Shown: in pieces, positions 1 to 12,053 of the stretch
Layout of the letters: every line of letters starts with the position of its first letter
Numbering within the stretch: the stretch's first letter is position 1
Assembly (NCBI GenBank): GCA_026874595.1
Contig: CM049313.1
Coordinates: 21,221,508-21,285,507, forward strand
Direction of reading: 5' to 3'
DNA from: Sipunculus nudus
Lineage: Eukaryota; Annelida; Sipuncula; Golfingiida; Sipunculidae
Length of the DNA stretch: 64,000 nt
The notes under the pieces: model-generated
Seen by the model: the letters and a program-made list of their open reading frames with translations, nothing else
Told to the model about the DNA's origin: nothing
Databases searched by the model: none
Made by a program: the position numbers and the translations under genes

Positions 1-345
1 TTTAACCGTTGCGTGAGGAACGTTTGGTTGATTGTAGCGGGTAGGCCTCGTTACCCTCGTGGTTTGCAGCACTTCGCTGCAGTGAGAGTGTAGCCACCTA
101 CAAGTCTGCCGAGGTCCTCTTTATGGACAAGCTAACAAGCGCAATAGAATCTGAATAAAGCTATATAATGTATAATAACATACGTATGCAAAGCGCACAT
201 ATAAAATACTTATAGCATATAAACTAAAACAGTAGAAAACTTATCAAAATCACGAAATCATAATACGAAGGCAAATATAATCCATACAAATGGTTTCTCT
301 TTTTCTCATTTGAGAAATAACCGTATTTTCTCATTTTCTTTTTAG
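1..345 (+). other. Intron part upstream of the first visible SLC5 exon
   Basis: No coding signal. Its first bases (aaccgttgcgtgagg) resemble the terminal sequence of the TIR element at 14749-15377, so an end of that repeat family may lie at the window edge. Confidence 0.4.
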
Positions 346-486
346 TTTTGACCCGGACCCGACTGTCCGTCTGACCTTTTGGCCGCTGATTTTCGGAAGG
401 GCCGTGTATGCAATATCCTGGATGGGCGTGGCTCAGACCAGCGTCCAAAGATACTGTTCACTGCCTACGCTCAAAATGGCGAGATT
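346..486 (+). CDS. SLC5 symporter exon a (first visible)
   Basis: Acceptor tttctttttag ends at 345 and donor gtaagt begins at 487. The first base completes a codon from an upstream exon outside the window. It encodes FDPDPTVRLTFWPLIFG and continues to VQRYCSLPTLKMAR. The order Phe-Trp ... Gln-Arg-Tyr is the family pattern at this site. It ends with two bases of a split codon that become Leu with the next exon. Confidence 0.88.
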
Positions 487-2374
487 GTAAGTTTTATAAT
501 CTTATTACACCTCCGCCAGGTGACGCGGTATTATATTTTCCTTGGTTATTTTGACTGTTAGCATCTTTTCCCGGTTAGGTTAATGCCAAAGAAACAATCC
601 ATTTAATTTGAAGTTCTTTTTTTGTCTCAGTAAGGGACAGAAACAGTCAGCAATAAGGACCGGTCTGAGAATGAGTTTAAAACTTTGTTTTATGCGGGTT
701 CTAGCAAAAGGAAAATAATCCTATAGAACAATAAATCATATTATAGAATTTATTAATCTGAGTCAAATCAGATTATATAATGTATTTTATTGACCTTTTA
801 TAGACCTATTTTTTTTTCACCCGTGTCTGTCACTGTGTCTACATGTTTGTCTGTTAGCAGGGCATCGCTAAAATTACTTTGCTGATATTCACAAAACTGT
901 TATGACATAAGCCAGTTATGTCCGAATTACATTTTAGGTCCGGATTCGGATAAAGTTTCGGATCCAGTAGAGGTGTTATACCTGGGCGGAGGTATGCGGT
1001 CGACTGAGTGTCATTCACGTTTTTGATGATTAAATTCTTATAGGACATATAATTATACGAATCGTCGTAATTAGGTCTTGTTTACTGATGAAGTGTCTGC
1101 GGCTGTCTCGTCTAGTCTGCGGCTGTACATTATGAAACATTTTGTTTCCAAACCGATTATATATCCTAACCTAGGGGAGGGGTTAAACATCACATTTCCA
1201 TTATTGACATAATTCATGCCAAAAGGTATCATGAAACAAACATTTAAATTTATTCAAATATGTGAAAAGCATAATAGATACTTAACGTTAACGAATGCGT
1301 TAACTTTATACATGTTTCGTGCTCTGGCTTGTTATAAACATATATCATCTGTGAAAGAATTAAATATACTTAGGCCTTAAAATATATTAAATGTTTCGAG
1401 TTTTGTGTGTTTCAGCTTGAATTGGGCCAGTACAAAGATTAAAGTTTTACTTATATTTTTAAAACCCTGTTTCAATTACCGATTATGTTGTTACATTTCT
1501 GTTTCTGTCTTGTTCGCAGGTCGGTGCTGTTGAACATTCCGTTTCTGCTGCTGGTAACAGCTCCCACAGCGCTGGCTGGACTAGCCGTGTTTGCTTACTT
1601 CCAGCAACTAGGCTGTGACCCGATCAGAGCGGGCAGGATCACAAGCTCAAACCAAGTAAATGTTAAAAGTCAAACCATCTGGCCCGTGTTGACTTTGGGT
1701 AACATCCAACCGGAGGTCAAGTTTAGGTCACAAGGCCAGTCTACATCTCAGCCCCAAGTCCAGAGTTTCTCCAATACCGAATTCAACATAGGTATTCTGT
1801 ACAGGAAGAAAAACGTCGCATTCAATACCATATTCGATCTGTTATCCCATTCACTTCTCGACACTCAAAAAATTATTTTTTATCTTGTTCCCACGCGATA
1901 TAATCTCTTTACCACGCGATAATTATCTTGTAATTCCCAGGCGATAGTATCTCGATCGATAATTCCAACGCGATAATTATCTCGTTCGAACGCGATAGTA
2001 TCTCGATCCAACGCGATCGTATCACGTTCCCACGCGATAGTATCTCGTTCTTACGCGATAGTATCTGGTTCACAGGCATAAATATACCATGCTAACTAAA
2101 GCCCTCATGTGGACATGAATGGCTGCATATAAGAGCGTAAATGCAACTTAAATTGTTTGAAATGATTTTATTGCATGTGCATTTACACCGAATGTCTTGA
2201 GGTAAATTTTATAGCCGCTTTCACTGCGTTGGTTCAAGGTTTATATATATATATATATATATAAATTACACCGGACTGCAGGCCTTTGTGACTCGTAATT
2301 ACAAAAAAGAAATCATTTTCGGTATTAACATACTTGAATATATTTTGTAAATACGAACAAATGTTTGGTTCCCG

Positions 2375-2448
<74 letters not shown>

Positions 2449-2514
2449 CGGCTTTCACTGCATAGGTTCAAGGTTTATCCGGCCGATATACATATATATA
2501 TATATATAATAATA

Positions 2515-2555
<41 letters not shown>

Positions 2556-5500
2556 TAGAGCACCATTTTTCCGAATACCGAATTTCCGAAAATTCGTTTT
2601 TCCGAAATTAAAAATCTTCCAAAGGATTATTGAATGAATAATAATTCAAGCAGTGTAAATATCTACTTTTATGTTTTGTGTCAGGAGGAATGGGAAACTT
2701 TTTGAAGTGAAAATCATTTGACCATCAAAGTGGCCGTTGTTTAGAAAAAACCCTTCAGTTGGCAAATCAGGAGCACTTGAAATTGACATTTGTCTAGAGG
2801 CTGCATATTTACATTTAGTTCCTCTGCTTTTCATTAACGTAAAGTAGTAATAACAGTCGGAACTGGTATAATACGGCAAAGCTAGAGTGAAAAAGAGTGA
2901 AATATTAAATGTTATGTATATATAGGCCTAAATATAAGGATTTGTAAGAATATTTGAGACGTCGTCCGAAATCTAAATTTAATCCAAAGTGAAAGTTAAA
3001 ATACACTGAAGTAGAGGGTTTGTATTTGATGGCACATGTATCAGTCAAAACCAGATAAAATCTGATGATCTTCTTTTGTTTCAGTTACTGCTCTACTTCA
3101 CTGCTCGTGTCATCAACTACCCCGGGCTGACTGGTGTGTTGCTGGCGGTACTTTTCAGTGGCGCCCTCAGGTGAGAGAATTTTGCAATTTAAAATGGTCT
3201 CTGTCACGATTTCAAGCCCCCATAAGCAATAATAATTTGTTCGAGTGCAATGTAATTTAAGATTTAATTTTTTTGTAACATAACCATAATAAAAGTTTTA
3301 AATTTACCCGTATTGATTTTGGTTACAATATCTCAAACCTGCTGAATGAATTACAGTGAAATTTCGATTGCTTGTTTCTCTTAATAAAGATACCACAGAC
3401 CAGCTTAAAATTAGTGAGTGTATTTTTTTTAAATTTTGTTGAAACGATGCAAATATACCGGATAATTTGCTTGCTTTTACAGTCAAACCTTGTCTGATTT
3501 GAAAAATAAAATTGAACTTTTTAGTTAAGATCAAGAAGGTTATTACTTCTATCTTTCGATCACACATAAACAATGCATAAACCTGGTCTTGAAATTTAAT
3601 TATACATTTCTGCCGTACAAACCAAGATCGCCGTATTTGCATTTTTGACAAGTTTCATTTTTACACGGCTCGAAATAGCCGTTTCATTCTTATACTGAAA
3701 TAATTCCATGAATAATTGGAGCTTTTGTTTTACAGTATCTGCAAAAGTACCATATTAAACCAAGGCAGGCGCAGTAAATGGTACTCCATGGAGCTTGCTT
3801 GGTTTCAAAATGCAAAAAAAGCAAAAAAAAAAAAAAAAAAAAAAACAGAATGTACTGGCTACAGTGTGCTTAGATTTAAGGACCACATAGAAAAAAGACC
3901 TGCAGTTAATTTTTTCCCTTTTTGACTTACATCTATCTGTATATATTGTGGAAAACGCTGTCAGAAGAGAGATATAATAGCTAACAAAGTCCGTGATGAA
4001 CCAAGTATACATTCTTCCATCTGGTAAAGAAAGTTGACGTCGGACTGCTGAGGTTGTTTGTGTCATAATCTCAGCGTCAAAGCAAATTTCACTTAAAATA
4101 AGATTGGATAGATTTTTTTCAACCATTACTTTTATTAATTGGCTGTATCATTAGCCGGTTTGATATTAGCCTTGCTAGATTTATTTTTCCCCCGCTTCAC
4201 GGATACGGGGACATTGATTTGGGTTTGTCTGTCTGTCTGTCTGTCTATCTCTCTTTCTCTGTCCGTCAGGTTTCGTTTCCGTGCGATAACTTTCTTAAAT
4301 ATTATCCGATTTCATCCAAATTTGGGTCGTTGATTGCTCTCATGCATACCTTGGTTGGGATTGGTTTTGGAGTGTCTTGCTTCTGTCTCTCTGTCTGTCA
4401 CTTTGTCTGTTTGTCTGTCAGGTTTTCGTTTCCGTGCGATAACTTTCCTAAATATTATCCGATTTCATCCAAACTTGGGTCAGTGATTGCTTTCATGCTT
4501 TCCTTGATTGGGATTGGTTTTGGAGTGTCTGGCTTCTGTCTGTCTGTCACTTTGTCTGTCTGCTAGGTTTTCGTTTCCTTGCGATAACTTTCCTAAATAT
4601 TATCCGATTTCATCCAAACTTGGGTCAGTGATTGCTTTCATGCTTTCCTTGATTGGGATTGGTTTTGGAGTGTCTGGCTTCTGTCTGTCTGTCACTTTGT
4701 CTGTCTGCTAGGTTTTCGTTTCCTTGCGATAACTTTCCTAAATATTATCCGATTTCATTCAAATCTTGGTCAGTGATTCCTCTCATGCTTACCTTGGTTT
4801 GAATTGGGTTTAAAGTGTCTGGCTTCTGTCTGTTTGTCTGTCACTTTGTCTGTCCTTCTGACCGGTTTTTGTTTCCCTGCTATAACTTTCCTAAATGGTA
4901 TTCGATGTCATTAAAATTTTAGTCAGTGATTGCTCTCATGCTTACCTTGGTTTGGATTTGTTTTGAGGTGTCTGGCAAATGTCTGTCTGTCTGTCACTTT
5001 GTCTGTCTGTCACTTTGTCAGGTTTTCGTTTCTGTTGGATAACTTTCCTAAATATTATCCGATTTCCTTCAAATATTGATCAGTGATTGCGCTCATGCTT
5101 ACCCTGGTTTGGATTTGTTTTGGAGTGTCTGGCTTCTGTCTGTCTGTCTGTCTATCACTCTGTCTGTCCGTCCTTTATCAAGCATGAAAAACAACTAGAT
5201 CCCAAAGCGGAGGACATAAATTGCACGAATTTGCTTGTTACACATGAAACTGTGATAGGGCGAGTCACTGCACTCAATCGCATTACATAAAACTGATATT
5301 TAGTTCGGTTAAACCCTATCAAAATAACGGTTCGGTGAAACATCTAGTTTTTCTGTCACAGGAAAGTCACAATAAAAATGTATATATACAATTGTATAAC
5401 TTGTTTTTTGTCCCCCGCACCGCGGATGCGGGGAACATTGATTGGGGTTGGTCTGTCTGTTTGTCCGTCTGTCTGTCTGTCTCTCTGTCCGTCCGTCAGG

Positions 5501-8500
5501 TTTAGTTTCCGTGGGATTACTTTCCTAAATATTATTCGATTTCATTCAAATGTGGGTCAGTGATTGTTCTCATGCATACCTTGGTTGGGATTGGTTTTGG
5601 AGTGTCTGGCTTTTCTCTGTCTGTCTGTCACTTAGTCTGTCTGTCTGTCAGGTTTTCGTTTCCGTGCGATAAGTTTCCTAAATATTATCCAATTTCATCC
5701 AAACTTGGGTCGTTGATTGCTTTTATGCTTTCCTTGATTGGGATTGGTTTTGGAGTGTCTGGCTTCTGTCTGTCTGTCACTTTGTCTGTTTGTCTGTCAG
5801 GTTTTCGTTTCCTTGCGATAACTTTCCTTAATATTATCCGATTTCATTCAAATCTTGGTCAGTGATTCCTCTCATGCTTACCTTGGTTTGAATTGGGTTT
5901 AAAGTGTCTGGCTTCTGTCTGTTTGTCTGTCACTTTGTCTGTCCTTCTGACCGGTTTTTGTATCCCTGCTATAACTTTCCTAAATGGTATTCGATGTCAT
6001 TAAAATTTTAGTCAGTGATTGCTTTCATGCTTACCTTGGTTTGGATTTGTTTTGAGGTGTCTGGCAAATGTCTGTCTGTCTGTCTGTCACTTTGTCTGTC
6101 TGTCACTTTGTCAGGTTTTCGTTTCTGTTGGATAACTTTCCTAAATATTATCCGATTTCATTCAAATCTTAGTCAGTGATTCCTCTCATGCTTACTTTGG
6201 TTTGAATTGGTTTTAAAGTGTCTGGCTTTTGTCTGTTTGTCTGTCACTTTGTCTGTCCGTCTGTCAGGTTTTTGTTTTCCTGCTTTAACTTTCCTAAATG
6301 ATATTCGATGTCATTCAAATTTTAGTCAGTGATTGCTCTCATGCTTACCTTGGTTTGGATTTGTTTTGAGGTGTCTGGCAAATGTCTGTCTGTCTGTCTG
6401 TCACTTTGTCTGTCTGTCACTTTGTCAGGTTTTCGTTTCTGTTGGATAACTTTCCTAAATATTATCCGATTCCATTCAAATCTTGGTCAGTGATTCCTCT
6501 CATGCTTACTTTGGTTTGAATTGGTTTTAGAGTGTCTGGCTTTTGTCTGTTTGTCTGTCACTTTGTCTGTTCATCTGTCAGGTTTTTGTTTTCCTGCTAT
6601 AACTTTCCTAAATGATATTCGATGTCATTCAAATTTTAGTCAGTGATTGCTCTCATGCTTACCTTGGTTTGGATTTGTTTTGAGGTGTCTGGCAAATGTC
6701 TGTCTGTCTGTCACTTTGTCTGTCTGTCACTTTGTCAGGTTTTCGATTCTGTTGGATAACTTTCCTAAATATTATCCGATTTCCTTCAAATATTGATCAG
6801 TGATTGCGCTCATGCTTACCCTGGTTTGGATTTGTTTTGGAGTGTCTGGCTTCTGTCTGTCTGTCTGTCTATCACTCTGTCTGTCCGTCCTTTATCAAGC
6901 ATGAAAAACAACTAGATCCCAAAGCGGAGGACATAAATTGCACGAATTTGCTTGTTACACATGAAACTGGGATAGGGCGAGTCACTGCACTCAATCGCAT
7001 TACATAAAACTGATATTTAGTTCGGTTAAACCCTATCAAAATAACGGTTCAGTGAAACATCTAGTTTTTCTGTCACAGGAAAGTCGCAATAAAAATGTAT
7101 ATATACAATTGTATAACTTGTTTTTTGTCCCCCGCTCCGCGGATGCGGGGAACATTGATTGGGGTTGGTCTGTCTGTTTGTCCGTCTGTCTGTCTGTCTC
7201 TCTGTCCGTCCGTCAGGTTTAGTTTCCGTGGGATTACTTTCCTAAATATTATTCGATTTCATTCAAATGTGGGTCAGTGATTGTTCTCATGCATACCTTG
7301 GTTGGGATTGGTTTTGGAGTGTCTGGCTTTTCTCTGTCTGTCTGTCACTCTGTCTGTCTGTCTGTCAGGTTTTCGTTTCTGTGGGATAACTTTTCTGAAT
7401 ATTATCCGATTTCATTCAAATTTTGGTCAGTGATTGCTCTCATGCTTACCTTGGTGGGGATTGGTTTTGGAGTGTCTGGCTTCTGTCTGTCTGTCTATCA
7501 CTCTGTCTGTCCGTCCTTTATCAAGCATGAAAAACAACAAGACCCCAAAGCGGAGGACATAAATTCCACGAATTTGCTTGTTAATATTTAATATGTTTCA
7601 GCTCGTTGAGTTCATCAATGAATTCTCTCTCAGCTGTGACGTGGAACGACCTGTTAAAACCGAAATTCCACAGCATACCAGAGAGAAACAAAGTCATTAT
7701 AACAAAGGGATTAGGTAATATATAGTCATCATTATTATCACTATGTCATCATAAAAACTAGGTAATATAGTTATCACTATTATCACTGATATCACAAGTA
7801 CACTAACAGGCACCTGTGATCTCCTAGATCCTGGCAAAGTTCCATTTGTGCTTCAATGTTATCATCATACTCATCATTATAAAAATAATAATAATAATAA
7901 TGATAATTTATTATTATCATAGAAATTCGATGCATTGAAATAGATCTAACAATACCGCAATTTGTATCCTGTTTTATCTGTTTTCAATATGAGACAATTG
8001 TACCTTGTTTACAAGCAGCTTATAGATAAACAAGCATATATGTATATTTCTAAATCTATTTGTATCCTTCACAGAAGCTTTATTAGGAGTATCCTTAAGG
8101 TGATAACCCTGACGTTCATAAATCCTGCAGAAAATGTATATGTCAAGCTGGCTTTAAATATTATTATCATATCCTTTGGGTTTCTGATATATTTATGCGG
8201 ACGTAGAATATCTGTCTCTATGCCCTTCTTTAATCTTCTTTGATATTTCATTTGATTTATCGACAAAGGTACTAATTATAACTACGAATGGAATACTCAA
8301 TCAATAGTATCATGGTGTCTTAGTTTTGATTATATCACGTATTGCATAAACAGGTGTTCAGTAAATCCTCACAATGACGAAAACCATCGGGACCAATATA
8401 AGAAGGTCGTTGTTTTGAGGTGGTCCCTATACTGACTTGGTTGTTAGTGGAGGTTTCACTGCATATGTTTTTTGTGTGTTGTAGTGTTTATCTACGGAGT

Positions 8501-9004
8501 GTTAGCGATGCTAATGGCGGGGGCAGCGACCACACTGACTGGCCATGTCTTTGAAGTAAGTGATATCATAAAACACAAACGCATGCGCATTATATATAAA
8601 TATATTGCACCCAACTAACATATAGGATCACAAGATCCGTATTGTTGTCATTTGTCAGACGCTCATAGGGTGGTCATAACCAGGGGCGTCAATATAGGGG
8701 AGGATTGGGGGGGGGGGGAGTATATGTCATCCCACTTTTTAGCAAGGGGTGGTGGTGGTCAATTGTATCAAACCCCTGCTATTCAGAGAATAAAATTTAT
8801 TTATTGGAAATGAAATAAATTAATAGTAAGAATTATAGACTTTGGTTCCGTTTATGAGTTAACTTTGAAATATCTTTTATCTTTAGTATTGAACTATGTT
8901 GGATATATAATATCTTTTTTTCTTAAACTTTATATTTAATTTAATTATATATGAAATGTGTCATACAGACGATATATATATATATATACATGTATAAATA
9001 TATA

Positions 9005-9046
<42 letters not shown>

Positions 9047-9784
9047 AATGATCTGCGGGAATGCTGTCTTTCCTTCGTGGTCACACAGCGCTCTTTGTTT
9101 TGCAACAGAGCATGATATGCTAAATTATGGGATTGATATGAATCACTACCATCGGTTTCCCCTCATCAGCTCATCAGGCGACTGAAGTTAACTAATCGCG
9201 ACCCTGAATTGAACCCGGAAAGACCAGCAACAAATGTTCACTATCACATTTATGTCAGACACATTCATGACCTCTTCACATCAGTGGAACTTGTGCTTGG
9301 CCGAGAAACTAGCAACCCTAGGCTCTAAACAAAAGGACTTCTTGAACAAACATTCTGATGAGCCGATGAGGCGAAACCGGCGGTAGAAATTCAGATTTGA
9401 CTGAGTCTTAAAATTGCCTTTTTTTGAATTAAAAAAAAAAAATTTAAAAAAAATTAAATTTGTTACAAAATTAAGTGAAAGTGAGTTAATAACATCAAAA
9501 AGATCACTGTATCAAGTTTAAATAATTTATAATATTTTATACTTTATGGGTCTAATATTGAATACTGTAGATCCAGAAATATTAAGGCAGTTTCACACCG
9601 GAAGCGTCCGAACGAATATGACACGAACGAATATTTCTGTCGTTCCGACTAAAATCATGTCGCATCCGAAATTTAATTCACACCAAATCCGAACGATATT
9701 TTTGGTTTCCCACCTAGGAATTGTCGTCTCCGAAATTCGTATTGGACAGCTATATGAGCAATTTATCGGATGCACTACAATATA

Positions 9785-9869
<85 letters not shown>

Positions 9870-11991
9870 AACTTGTAAATTGATTTTCTCATTAATTTGT
9901 AATTAATAATAATTCAGTTTATCTCTGAGTGAACTGACTGTATTATTGAAAATTATTGGGCCTTGCAAGTACCAGCTATAGTCATGAGTTTACAGGTAAC
10001 AGATATTTACCACTGACTGGACAAGATTCTAATTTCAACGTGCCTTTAAGAATAATTGCACAACCTGTTGTTTCAACAGAACAGATTCCATTGCAGTTCC
10101 TGCATTTCAAGTTAAATCAAAGTTTTAATCACTAGTTTAGTTTGATTTATATTTGATTTTCAAATCTGCCAATATGATTTAGAACAGTCTGCCCACAGCT
10201 TTGGAACTTCTGTTTATTTGCAAAACGCTGAACTAATAATAATACCAATATAATAATAAATATAACACATGAAAAATGTTATTGTTCCATGATTTTTCTC
10301 TTATTATATCGCGGAACATTTTATTATTGGGGGAGGGGTTGGGTAAGGAACACCAAGTCCTGGATAATGTTGCTAATTTGTGTTCATATCGCTTATATTC
10401 GACTTATATTCAGGGGCGTCAATATAGAGGGAAGGGGTAGGGGGATGATGAATGTAATCATCACCCCCTTCCCTCTTCAGAGAATAACTTTAATATATTG
10501 CCAATAATATATTAAGAATTAGAATTCACCATTAAATATTATATCTTAACCTGGTTTAAAGGTATAAATGTTTTGTCCCCGGTTGTAAATTAAAACAAAT
10601 GGCCAAGCGGTGATTGAAATCCCCTTATTAAATATAATTATCCCCAAGGAAATATACATATTAAATAAAAAGAAGTCTGATTTAAATAAGAAAATCTTTG
10701 GAGCTAAAAAAAAGTTATAAATATCTGTTTGAATCAAATAAATTTGATTGAAATAAAAATAATCCCTGTATTTATATTTTTTATCACATAATTTTAAAAC
10801 AGTGGACAACGTAACAGCATTTCTTTGTTGTACAGTATTATTTATCAAATATAGGTAACGTACAAATGAACCAGTCTGGTTATAAATGTTCCAGCTCTTT
10901 TGTGTTGAAGGTGAAAAGAAGCCATTCTTGTCCGATGCGAACGACAAAAAATAGAACATGTTCTATTTTTTTCGTTCGGATAGCATCGTTCGGATTAGGT
11001 GTGTATGCACCAACATAAAATAAAGGATTTTATTTTTTCGTTCGTATAGCAAATTTTCGTTCGGACGTAAAATTCGTTCGCACGCATCCGGTGTGAAACC
11101 GCCTTTAGTTGGGCTTTTATTTTCGTGGTATATAAACCAGTGGGTTTGACGATAACGGTCCCTTAATGCTTGTTTACAGGCCTGTTTACGACTGGTTGGT
11201 GGCATTGTTGGTCCTCTTGGAGGTATTTTCATTCTCGGTGCTTTCTTCCCGTGTGCTAACTGGTTGGTAAGTATATCAAACGCCCGGTGTTTTTACGAGC
11301 CAAGTTGATTAATTTTTAATTAAATATATAATTTTATGTATTCATTTCTTTTAAATTTTACATGACTCCCATGTGATATTTTACCAACCCTGCATATCAT
11401 TACATACATAAGATTGGCGACATTAAATTTAGATGCATGATGATAATTACGTGTATAGAATTTGTGTGACACCTTATTGTAAGGCCAAGAAAGATATGTG
11501 GGGTTCTCAGTGCGGGAGAGCGTTTTACCCTTTTTATTATGAATATCCGATAAATATTCCATATGATCAGGGGAACTATTTTGCTAAACAGTTAAAAGCA
11601 CATCATGGCAAAAATTAATTTTATCGACACTTCTGAAAATTTTCTTGAAAGGAATATCCAAGTGACTGGAGCTCAAAAATTTCTACGCTGTCTGAGAAAC
11701 GAACCTTTTATGGCCTAAAGAGAAAGGTCAAAAGATCAGACCGCCAAAATCAGGAGATATCATTTCTTATTGACAATATGACATGGCAAAGGAAATTAAT
11801 TGATTTCGTTTGTATATATAACTTTCTGTACCCACTTGATGGTTTACCAGTATATATTAGATCGAGAGAGGTCTAATAATATATCATTTAGTTCGCGAAG
11901 CTGCATTATTTATTATATGCATGTGGAAGGTTCAGACGCCTGAATCCCTATAAACATCTATATGGTTTGTCAAGGTAAATACTTTATTTTC

Positions 11992-12053
<62 letters not shown>

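Larger units (their letters stand above)
9585..11104. mobile_element. PIF/Harbinger-type MITE (1.52 kb)
   Basis: Left end AGGCAGTTTCACACCGGA and the reverse complement of the right end AGGCGGTTTCACACCGGA match at 17 of 18 positions, and TCGTTCG-like sequence recurs further in at both ends. The element is flanked by TTA on both sides (9582-9584 and 11105-11107), the 3-bp target duplication typical of PIF/Harbinger. No transposase frame is visible. It carries a (TA)n(GA)n tract and a nested hAT-type terminus at 10411. Confidence 0.82.

Noticed and set aside
4139-7591. Frames rich in SVCLSVCLSV as membrane proteins
   Set aside because: They translate CTGT repeats and recur in each block; the sequence is intronic in the SLC5 gene.
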